Origin: Trichaptum fuscoviolaceum
Taxonomy: Eukaryota; Basidiomycota; Agaricomycetes; Hymenochaetales; Trichaptaceae
DNA length: 64,000 nt
Reading direction: 5' to 3'
Assembly (NCBI GenBank): GCA_910574455.1
Contig: CAJSYZ010000001.1
Coordinates: forward strand, 3,517,424 to 3,581,423
In this document: positions 40,756-50,111 of the stretch, piece after piece
Position numbering within the stretch: the stretch's first letter is position 1
How the letters are laid out: every line of letters starts with the position of its first letter
The notes under the pieces: generated by a model
What the model was told of the DNA's origin: nothing
The model's database searches: none
The model's input: only the letters and a program-made list of their open reading frames with translations
Position numbers and translations under genes: made by a program

Positions 40756-42862
40756 CTAGTAGTTGAGGCGACCTTGAGGACTTGAAGGCTTGGAGTCATC
40801 CTTTGACTCTATCGCCAATTCTAAATAATTGCGATACCCTAGAATTTGTTTGATATCAATATTCACCGCGATGCCTTTCGGGGGTTGTCTGTTGAATGAC
40901 GCGCACACCGCCTCCGTCAGATACGTTTGGTATCTCTGCATGTCCGCATGCTCCAAGAAAGATTTTCCAGTCGTCTGGGTAGTCAAGGACGCTGCTGACG
41001 TCGATGCTGCCGTGTCCTGTCTTTCCTTCCCCTTGCCCTTCAAGTTCGTATGATAGGCCTCCATTTCGTCCTTGTTATAGGCTGCTAACATATCAATAGA
41101 ATCAAGGACATCATCAGTCGACTCCTGCCTTCGATGTACTATCTTGTTTAAGAGCTCTGATACGACATCGCCTTTCCCCTTCCGCATGACGACATCGAAA
41201 AGACCCTTTGTGGAGGCAATTTGCAACCATCTCTTGACAATCCTAAGCGCGCTTATCAATCTCCTCTGAAGATGACCCAATTCGCGGAAGTAATTATTAA
41301 TCTCAACAGAAGGAATATCTGCCGGTGGTCCGACAGGCCCCTGCTTCGACTTTGCTTCCCTGGTAAACCTTCCTATGATGTCATGCAAACGCGCCTGAAT
41401 AGATTCTGCCGTTGAGATAATCGCATAGTCATTGGAGGTGACCTCTAACACCTTCGTCCGATGGAAGAATGCATCGTGAATATTGCACAGCTTAATCGCC
41501 ATTTCCCAAGATTTCTGCTCCGTGTCAAACTGCAGTAGCATTTCGTTGACCTCCTCTTTCTGGGGCTCAAAATGAAGCCGTTCAACCGCAGGCGTCATGT
41601 ATTTCGATTGCAAACTCCCTGGTTCCGATATCGGATGATAGGGTAGATGCACTTTCAGTGGGGGGGGCCGAATACCGGAAAGATGACTGGAAGCCTGAGA
41701 ATGAGCCTGGAAAAGTCTAGAGACCGTAACTGACATGCTTTGGAGACCGGCATCGATGATTGCGATGAGTTTGTAAGTTACGTCGTAGTAGGCCTGGAAG
41801 AACGGTATGAAGAATTGGAAAGCCTTAAGATCTTTGGCATCCGTATCGTATGAGTTCAATACTGCCATAAACTCTTCTGCCTTCTCTTCTCTATAAAGTC
41901 CATATTCAGATAACAGTTGTCTAAGACCTTCCGAGCCGTCGCGAGAATGAAGTTGGTAGTATTCATTCATGATTTTCTGAAACTTGAACTTGTTCAACTC
42001 GAAGTAGAGGGAACCGAAGGGATCATCAGTGCCTCGACTGTCAAGGCAATTCCGTATCTCCTCTCTTGAGAACCCAAGGACAATTGCGGAGGATTCCATG
42101 AAGAAGAACCTTAGACTATCCAAGGTCTTCCTTACTCTAACAGCGTCGCCTGCTGCCCGTGACTAACAAGCGTAGGTTATTAGACGTTCTTTTTCGAAAC
42201 ATGATCATAATACTTACCCCAGCAATATTATCAGTCAAGAGAGCGACATCAGAATATATCTTGCGAAGAGTATCGTTCAACGTAGCAACCTGACCCTCCA
42301 AACTCGCAATCCTATCATCTGATGAAAGGCCTGGATGGCCTGAAGTCGAGCGAACCGACTCGTTGCCTTCTATGCCAGTGTGCGACATGGCACCTGGATG
42401 GCCTGAAGTCGAGTGAACCGACTCGTTGCCTTCTATGCCAGTGAGCTGTGCATTTTGTGCCACAGCGTCAAGCAGTTTACCCATAGTACGTCCGGGAGAT
42501 TTTTTAGGTGGTTTGAGAACACCGCCAGGTCCCGGGACGCGATAATCAGCCAGTGATGGTGACCTTGATGGTGGTGGAACGGATGTCGGGAATGATTCCC
42601 CCCCTTCAAGTTCAAGTTTGGGCCTTTTCTGATTGGGCTCTCCACTAGGACTCGGAGATGAAGGGCCGCGTTTGTTCTCGGCAGAAAATATGAGACTACT
42701 AAAATCTTGACTTGCGCCTATCTGCCTGTACGCAGCAATCCAGTTTGGGTAGTGTGAGCTGTCGCCACCAGCGGGTGAGTTGCTGCGCTGCCTGTGTGAG
42801 CTGCCGCCCCTGGGCTCCCTGCGTGAGCTGCCGCTACCACCTCTAGAATTTGATCCCGACAT
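40756..42862 (-). CDS. Unknown element-borne protein, Ser-rich N-terminus and helical C-terminal domain
   Basis: Not recognised. Two exons (42862-42218, 42162-40756) give 683 aa. The first ~130 residues are Ser/Gly/Arg/Pro-rich with a basic NLS-like NQKRPKLE. A 21-residue tandem repeat (TGIEGNESV[H/R]STSGHPG) follows, then a short coiled coil (IASLEGQVATLNDTLRKIY). The large remainder is alpha-helical and charged, with FSREEIRNCLDSRGTDDPFG and IVKRWLQIASTKGLFDVV and no known catalytic motif. It is in the same orientation as the DUF6532-like gene and opposite to the transposase. Its intact 469-codon exon argues for selection. May be an accessory protein of the element. Confidence 0.65.
42331..42456. 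repeat. 63-bp in-frame tandem duplication
   Basis: CTGGATGGCCTGAAGTCGAG recurs at 42331 and 42394, a period of 63 bp (21 codons) with few changes, inside the unknown element-borne gene. Confidence 0.9.
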
Positions 42863-43683
42863 GTTAATTGTGTGAGACCCAAGCGTCACTGGCGTGGTGG
42901 GATACCCATCATTCCGACTCCTTTTACGATCTACAATTTAGTTATTGTCAGAACCAACAAGGGCGTTCGACTCAAACTCAGGCTCACTGGACATTTTGGA
43001 TATTTTGAACAAAACTGTGACTTGAAGCTGATAGGAGGTTGTTTCGCTTTCTCCAACAGCTTCAAAATGGAGTTAAAACTGGTGCAATAGTATAGTAGCT
43101 GTGAGCCTACCAACTCCGAGTCCGACTCCGAGTCGTCGGAACCGAATAGTAGTATCTTGAATTTCGGTTCAAATTTAGAGATCAAGTTGCCAATATACTA
43201 GTAGTAGTAGATAGTACTACTCAGGCTACAACTTGAAGTTTGAAGATCTCAGTCAGCGGATGAAGTTAAACTAGGAGACTGGTTGACTCACCGCCAGCCT
43301 GAGTACCGCCAGTGGCAGCCTCTGAACTAAAATTTAGGTGGCAGGGACTTCGACTTTAAGGTGAGAGGGCTTCAAGCTGTTGAAAAGAACAACCTTGAGT
43401 ACTACTAGAGTACAGTACTACAGAGTATAGTAGACAAAGACACGATACGTCGATGCCACTGGCAGTGGGCATGGGGTAGTCAGGCTACTAAATGCGGAAC
43501 TTGAATCTGAACTTGAAGCCAGACTTCTCAGGCTCACGCCACTCACTGCCAGTGGCAGCCACTGCAGAACCGTGCCAGTGACATCTTTCCCACTGCATTC
43601 TTTCCCATTTCGTCCCAATAGTACTACCTATTCATCTTGAACTCGAAAGCACAACAGCAACGACTTCAACTTGAATCAGCATC
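42863..43683. repeat. Motif-dense intergenic spacer within the element
   Basis: Packed with recurring words: GCCACTGGCAGTG-type palindromes, ACTCGGACTCGGAG-type strings, TTGAACTTGAAG-type strings and TAGTACTACTAGTA-type strings. The same vocabulary appears at about 35.0-35.2, 36.4-36.5, 45.2-45.6 and 49.4-49.5 kb. No gene. Confidence 0.65.
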
Positions 43684-45040
43684 ATGCTGGCATCATCCAA
43701 GCCATCACGTAGAAATCCGATTCCGCGTGAGTCCTACAGCTTTCTACTACGTTCTCCTATACCAGCAGCAATGATTAATGAGGTGATATCCAGCTTCGCC
43801 AAGGGAAGGCTTTGATTTGATAGAATTGTCTCGGCAGATCACGGGCTTTCGCCCATCCAACGAGGAAAATAGTATTCGATCTGCAAGGCAGAGACTAGAA
43901 GGTGTCATCAATGGCATATGGCCAGGTGAGTCCTACTTTCTCCTTCGCTGGTAGTCCTGCTTTGTTGACTACTTCTACTCGTGGCAGAGAATCAGAGTCT
44001 GAGCGGATCAATAGTGCCTCGTAGAACCCCTCGGATGCCAACAAACACTCACACGGACTAACAAGCACCCCTATGCATCGGACTGGGCGTTGATCAGGAT
44101 TTGTGACGACCGTCTCCCATCTGACATGAATATTCTCTGCAAGCAGCATCGGAAGGGGCAATTTTGGAATTATGCAGACTTGAGAAGGTATGAACCAAAG
44201 AGCTTGTGTGGTTCAGCTGCTTTCGACGACATTCTGGAGTTCATGGGATGGAAGGAAGGCACTCAAGTACATGATGGTCTGGTGCATATCAAAGATTTCA
44301 CGAAACCGGGCGACATCTACAGCCGTGTTTATCAAGAAGAAACGGACAAACAAGCGATTACAGATAAGCAGCTCCATAGAGCACTAGCGAATGATGGCAC
44401 AAAGGTCGTATCCTCGAAGCTTGAAACAAGACGGGTATATAAGTTTGGTTGGACAACTGGCCACACAGTGGGCGTTTATAACAATCTCACTTCCTACTGG
44501 GTCGATCTTACACTAGAATATGATGTCACAGTCTCCGGTGAAGGCAAACGTCGCAAAACCTGTGGAATCAAAGAAGGTGTAAAGGGCGTTGAGAGTTGCT
44601 GGCAGGCGGTCCTGCAATTTCCACCCGGCAAGCACTTCGGTGGTCCTAGCCGTATATTTGGAGACCAAGGTGATTCCGGAAGCTTGGTCATCGACCAGGA
44701 TGCCAACGCACTTGGTACAATCACCTTTGTTACGACTTCGACCGAATGGCAACACGATGGGTTCACTTACGGAGTCCCTATTTGGCAACAATTGTCGGAG
44801 ATGCGCACCTCAGGCTTCGGTTACGGTGATATTCATTTCGGATTCGAATCACAAGAGGATGATGCAGTGATGTCGGAACTTGCGGAATATCATCCACAGA
44901 TTAAGGTAACTAGGGCTAACAAGGGCTCGAGTACATGGAAAGCGTGGTTTAATGAGGAGCACCACAAGGTTGAGCGGGAACGAGCAGCATTGGGACCTTT
45001 TAATTCACTTAGACCGCAGACTCGGAGTCAGACGAAGTAG
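43684..45040 (+). CDS. Trypsin-like serine protease-fold protein, catalytic His not seen
   Basis: Three exons (43684-43726, 43794-43925, 44025-45040) give 396 aa. The Asp strand motif YASDWALIRICDDRL and the Ser motif FGDQGDSGSLVI are both present and in the right order. KFGWTTGHTVGVYNN recalls the K.GxxTGxTxG strand of chymotrypsin-fold proteins. No TAAHC-like His motif precedes the Asp in my model. Either an upstream exon was missed, the start was lost, or the protein is a non-catalytic relative. The C-terminal ~60 residues (DGFTYGVPIWQQL) recur as a fragment at 45588. No signal peptide, so a cytosolic or nuclear site is likely. Carried inside the transposon. Confidence 0.65.
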
Positions 45041-45587
45041 CCTGAGGACTCAGGCTTGTACTCAAACTATTTCTAACTGTTTTCTTTTCGTAGCATTACC
45101 TCATACCAGTGCATACCACTAGTATTCAAGTTGTGTCTTTGTATGTTTGTCTCCTGTTCTGTGTTCGTCGACCTTATACTTGTGTTTTCTGTGCATCGGT
45201 ATTCAAGTTGTTGTATTCTGTATGTAAATAAAAAACGATATGAATTGTTTACTAACTATTCCGAGTCGGACTTGGACTCACTGGCACCAGTGATGCTCTA
45301 ATTACTGCCCGATAAATTCACGACTGGCTTGAATCCGGGTCTACCAACCTGAAGACCGAACATCGTTACGGGTCATTGTTCGGCAACTTGAACTTTTGAG
45401 CTGAACTTGAAGTCCCATGACTCGGACTCGGACTCAGGCTCTGACTCGGAAGTTCTTCCGACTCGGAGGTCAGCTTGAAGTCGGAAACTACTAGTACTAG
45501 TAAACTAAGCCTGAGGGGCGAAGGTCGGTCCGGCTACTACTACAACTGCTCTGCTCGACAACTATTAGGTATAATAATTTTAATGGA
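45041..45587. repeat. Motif-dense spacer between the protease-like gene and its fragment
   Basis: Non-coding. Contains the same CTCGGACTCGGACTC, CTACTAGTACTAGT and TTGAACTTGAAG words as the other element spacers, strongest at 45250-45550. Confidence 0.6.
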
Positions 45588-45806
45588 ATGACCGGTTGTT
45601 ATTCTCGGGACGTTCTAGGTCAGAGGGAACTGGACGGCTTGACTTATGCTATTGCCTTCTGGCAGACGACGGAGGAGCTGGATCAAATGGGCTTTGCGAC
45701 CAACCTTGATTCAAAGACAGACACGCAACTTGGTAGTATTGTTTTCCCGACTCCGAGTCAGCAAGAGCCCGACGTGGACATCGCCGCTCGCCTTTTCCCA
45801 GACTGA
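45588..45806 (+). pseudogene. Fragment of a second copy of the protease-like C-terminus
   Basis: The frame encodes ELDGLTYAIAFWQTTEELDQMG, which aligns with QHDGFTYGVPIWQQLSEMRTSG of the gene at 43684-45040. No upstream catalytic region accompanies it. Read as a diverged partial duplicate. Confidence 0.6.
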
Positions 45807-46614
45807 GCCCCTTCCTCAACTCCCCCACCATGCGCACAAACTCTCTCATCTCATCCTCTTGCACTACCTTGAGGCTTGTCATTTTTCTTCAACCTTGGCG
45901 CTGTCTCCTTCACATATGACATCTTCCATGCGCTGCTCTCCTGCACTTTGTACTAAATTATGTCGTAACAGATCTGGGCGGAATGGGAGACAGAGGTCTG
46001 CACGAGCATGGCACAGGAGTTCAAGGCTGGTGAGTTTATTCTCCTTCTCAATCCTTTTACTTCACGTTATTTACATACCATTTGATACAGAATCCTAGCT
46101 CACACCGTTTACAGTGCACGCAAGATGGTGCAATTCTGGAACACCGCCAGACAGCACCACCACCATTGCCATCGCACTCCTGCTACTAGTAGTACCCAGC
46201 ATCGACATGATGACTTCCCACGTGGGGTCTGACACGGCATCACAGGCCCTCCGTCGTCCGCTACCACCACTGACAGCCATGGTCAGGTTGGAAACCAGAG
46301 ACTTCCGGAGACACTTTCATTGTTGTGGGGACTGGTAAGTAGCCCTAGTAGTTATCCGCTATTGCAACAATAGCTCATGACCCGATGAACACAACTACAT
46401 GACTGGCTGATGCTATGGTTGTTGAAGCGCTTAGAATGCCAGCACGCTTACGAGTTCGAGACGACAGCGCGCACCATCTTGCCGGGCAAGTCTTCTTTCA
46501 GAGACAAGTCATTCGGAGATGAGGAGCTCAAAGGCTTCCAGTTTGCCTCACCAGACGACCATCAAATTCATATCTATTTCGCTGATTCCATGGCTCATGG
46601 CGGGGATTTAAGAG

Positions 46615-47430
46615 ATGCTCCTTGCCGACACAAGGGACTTCTTGCAATCAGAGAAGGTATGTACATAAAGTGCCACACATCGACTGAAAGTTTAACCTCT
46701 CTTTCTGAATCAGTGGTGCGCTGACCGTGGTAACCGCTCTCGTCGCGACAATTTCCTCTATCGTGTCCCTGGCTTGGGCAGATCATCGTTGATCCATGCC
46801 CTTGCTGGCGCGCTCATGCTCGACATTCTCGCCATCTCACGTTCCGCCTTTTGGATGAACGATGTGGCGTTGTCGTCGCTTATGGGCCGTGTGCCTGCCC
46901 CGTGTATTGTCCTTCTCGAGGACCTTGATGCTGCATTCACTCGCTCAACTTCGCGCGACGGGTCCTCAACCTGTGTTCCTGGTGGTAAGAAGAAGAGCTC
47001 TTTGTTGTCCGACAACAAGGATAAGATGACGATGATGACGACAATGAAGAAATTGGCAAGAAGAAGAAAGCAAGAAATATGACACTCTATCCGACGTGAA
47101 CACGCTCTCTCTTTCTGGCCTTCTTAATGCACTTGATGGTGTCGCCACTGCTGTTGGCCGCTTCCTCTTCTCGTCGCAGCGACGAACCATCTTGAGCGTT
47201 TCGACCCCGCGCTCTCGCACCCCGGTGGCATGGATGTTTGGATCGAGTTCAAAAGCGCAAGCCCTAGGCAGGCTCAAGCGCTCTTCTGCGACTTCTTCCT
47301 GTACACGGACGTCAAGAAGCCCGAGATCACCAAACGCGAAGGCGAGCTCGATGGGATCAGCCTCCCCACCACACCCCATCCTCTGGATCGATTTCGGAAA
47401 TTCCGGTGTCGGTATTTGCGTCCGATGCCT
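46615..47430 (+). pseudogene. BCS1-like AAA ATPase pseudogene
   Basis: BCS1 is a mitochondrial AAA protein that inserts the Rieske protein into complex III; fungi carry many BCS1-like paralogues. Recognisable pieces: MLLADTRDFLQSEK then an intron; FLYRVPGLGRSSLIHALAG (Walker A with Arg in place of the essential Lys); CIVLLEDLDAAFTRS (Walker B); VNTLSLSGLLNALDGV; and TNHLERFDPALSHPG then MDVWIEFKSAS. The last two blocks are in different frames (a shift between 47160 and 47182), the usual PGR is PGG, and the region upstream of 46615 runs into a stop in frame. Probably a host gene captured by the element and now decaying. Confidence 0.7.
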
Positions 47431-48357
47431 CGAGTACCGCAACCTTGAGCTCGAGCTCATTGATGAGAGGTGCGTCAAACAGTCTACCTGACGTTGGCAA
47501 AGCAGCTCACGACGCAAATTGCGAATGCATCAAACGGGAAAAAGTATTACTTCATCTTAGATATCGTTCAAGTAGTCATGTCCTATTCCTCGACAAACAC
47601 CTCTGTGCCACCACCATTGCCGCCGAAACGGAGATTGCTCGGTTTCAATATGCAGAATAAGTCGATTATCGGCCGACAGCGCAATCCCCCCAGCTCTAAG
47701 GTCAAGAAACGTGCCTTCATTCAATCTACTTCTTTCAAAGCGGATTGGGGTGCATTGATCCCATTTCCCATATCGGCATGGTTCCGGTTTCGAGTTGTGT
47801 CCAGGGATGACTGATTGTATGACGGCTTACTCGTGGCTTTGCCTTCTAGAGCTGATGGAACAGCTTCTTGTGCAGTGGGCTATGTCTTCCTGACTTCTTC
47901 GGAGTTAACCTGACTCACTTTCTTGTTTGTTTGTGCATAAAATGAAAAGAAGCCTCATAATCGAGTCATCTAGAAGAAATCCTTCTTATCTCCTGTCAGT
48001 TCAGCTTGAGGTTTATCCGAGCCATAGGACAATGCACTGATAGATTCCTCTCTTCTTTTCCCAGAAGAATAAGGCATCAGAAAAATGCGTGCAAGAGCTT
48101 TGTATAAATGTGAACTCGGAGTGGGTGTCGCCCCTCCCCGCCACCCACCCACCCACTCAACCCTTCGCCATGAACTTTTATCACATTCTGTTGGGGCTAC
48201 ACATGCTCCTATTGATTGACCATGCTGTGCTTCGAGTACGCATCGCGCGAAGACTTCCTTGGACACAAAGGAGGATATCTAGGATGCAAAAATTCGTGCT
48301 TACTTTCTATTTCCTCTCAAAATCACTGCACTGACTTTTTGCCAGCTTCACAAACAG
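47431..48357. other. Element interior between the AAA relic and the exonuclease gene
   Basis: Short frames only; none has a recognised domain. May include BCS1-like 3' remnants and the exonuclease promoter. Confidence 0.45.
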
Positions 48358-49215
48358 ATGCAACATCTCCTCGACTACCTGGGGGTTCCGCCAACGCCTC
48401 TTCTTCAACTTCGCAGTTATACACTCGGACCTCTTGTTCCTGAAGTATGTCTGACCACCGCGACGATGGAGAATGCCGTAGACGTCATCTATGCTTCCTT
48501 GCCGGATGCCCCGGAACGACGCTTCGTTGCCCTCGACATTGAATGGGCGAGTAACTCACCAGAGCTATATCGCGTGGACCTCATCCAACTCGCGGTTCAG
48601 CAACATGTGTTCCTCCTCCGGACTCATCTACTTAATGAACTTCCCGCAAGATTGACACAATTATTAGGTGATGAAGCTGTATGGAAAGTGTCAGCAGGAA
48701 TCGCTGGTATGAGAGTCCCATTTCTTCTCTCATTATTCGGCATAACTGAACTAATTGGCAGGTGATGCAACTCGCATCAGGAATAAATTTGGCGTTCCCG
48801 TAACCTCCTGTGTCGATTTGACAGATTGGGCGCGCTTCGTTTACCCCGATTTCTGGCCAAGAACGCTAACTTGGCTCCAGCTGCTTCTGAACCCCCGTCT
48901 CTGGTTCAAGTTTCCGCAACCGTTTATAAAGCTGGAGGAGATGGCAGGCAGACTCCTGCAGGCAAACATTGAGAAGGATGCCACGGTCACGAGGAGCAAT
49001 TGGGCCGAAGTTGAGCTGTCGGCTGCTCAAGTCCATTGTAAGTTATCCTTTTCAAGTTGTCACTCAGGCTGATCATCTTCTCACTTGCATCTGCTCTATT
49101 AGATGCGGCAATCGACGCGCACAGCACGTTTGCTGTTGCTTCCGTCTTGAATCAAGATGCCTTGGCCTTACCGGATGCAGAAATCCATCACTTCCCAATG
49201 CTCGATATTGAGTAG
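48358..49215 (+). CDS. 3'-5' exonuclease-like (DEDDy, WRN/RNase D type) element cargo
   Basis: Three exons (48358-48706, 48762-49037, 49103-49215) give 245 aa. The DEDD-fold hallmarks are present in order. ExoI is FVALDIEW (Asp60, Glu62). ExoII is within SAGIAGDATRIRNKFG (Asp118). ExoIII is YAAIDAHSTFAV (Tyr209, Asp213, with the DEDDy tyrosine formed across the last intron). It would remove nucleotides from 3' ends of DNA or RNA using two metal ions. The start codon is the first ATG of the frame, and a short upstream exon cannot be excluded. No helicase or HRDC domain is attached. It lies ~0.6 kb from the right end of the transposon, so it is probably cargo. Confidence 0.82.
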
Positions 49216-49836
49216 GCTGAGGCCCGTTTGAATAGTGCCTAAACGGTGTTATCTTGTTGAGTAAATTGTTGAGTGCATGCTCTTGTCTTCAAAAGTTGCC
49301 AGGAGCATCGTGATTGTATCTATTATTGAATTGCTTCTCGTTGAATGATCATTGTAGACTGAGGTTGTCAATGGTGTTTGCTGTCGCTTTCAAGATGTCA
49401 TGAAGATGAAGGTAGCTTGAAATCTCAAAACAGAGGTTCAAGTTCACTTGAGTACAGTAGTGGTAGTAGTAGTAAATCTCACTTGAGTCTGACTTGCCAC
49501 CTGATGTACAGCTTCCCTCCTTACGCACTGATTTTGTCCTGAAACGCCGTTTTAAGGCCATCAGGCAGCCAGGCAACACTTCAGGCAGGCATGACAACGC
49601 TTCAACCCATTTAAGGAAGCTCCAGGACGCGCCAGCCGCCGTTAGCAATCTCTGATGTATTACACTTGAGCACTGAAATCCTGACTTGCATTCTGATGCA
49701 CTGAGAGACGGCTTGCATCCTGAAACACTCCTTATTTCAGTGAGATAAGGCAATCAGTGTATTTTCAGACGAAGTAGCGACCCTTCAGACAGGTGCCAGC
49801 CAAATCAGGACGCGTCAGGACGCGTCAGTCGCCGTA
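49216..49836. repeat. Right subterminal region of the Plavaka element
   Basis: Non-coding and repeat-rich. Holds CCTGAAACACT (49719-49729) and CTTATTTCAG (49731-49740), inverted matches of left-end words. A diverged duplicate of the terminal block lies at 49623-49661 (CAGGACGCGCCAGCCGCCGT, then CTGATGTATT), compared with 49816-49863. Confidence 0.65.
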
Positions 49837-49859
49837 AGCAAAAGGAAGTTTCCCTGATG
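49837..49859 (-). repeat. Right terminal inverted repeat of the Plavaka element
   Basis: Ends AGTTTCCCTGATG, the reverse complement of the left end. TA follows at 49860-49861. Confidence 0.8.
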
Positions 49860-50111
49860 TATAGTAACCAACAGTGCGTTCACCATCCTCGTTCATCTCG
49901 CTTGTTTGAGTTGCCTCAGCAGACCCCAGGCTGGACATATTCGCCTTCAGTACACTTGTGCACTTGAGTCTATGGCTTGAGCAAATAGCTTTTAGACCAC
50001 TGTCTTGCCTAGCATCGCGTTTGACCATAAACCAGCTGCCAGTAACTACGTTCAAGTTGCACGCCTTCCTAAATACATACAGTACGAAGGCCGTCAACGA
50101 CCACGAAAGGC

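Larger units (their letters stand above)
31381..49859. mobile_element. 18.5-kb Plavaka-family DNA transposon with cargo genes
   Basis: Left end CATCAGGGAAACT at 31381 and its reverse complement AGTTTCCCTGATG ending at 49859. Over 23 positions the two ends match at 20. Both are flanked by TA (31379-31380; 49860-49861), read as a target-site duplication. Further inverted subterminal matches exist: CTGAAATAAG at 31508-31517 with 49731-49740, and AGTGTTTCAGG at 31563-31573 with 49719-49729. Inside lies one apparently intact Plavaka transposase plus six other genes or gene remnants. Plavaka elements are basidiomycete DNA transposons related to the CMC (CACTA) group (from memory). Removing the element leaves ~398 bp between the start codons of the flanking divergent genes, a normal spacing here. 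Element boundaries are inferred, not experimentally known. Confidence 0.78.

Noticed and set aside
31381..49859. Starship-type giant element
   Set aside because: No tyrosine-recombinase captain gene; the element has TIRs and a Plavaka transposase instead.
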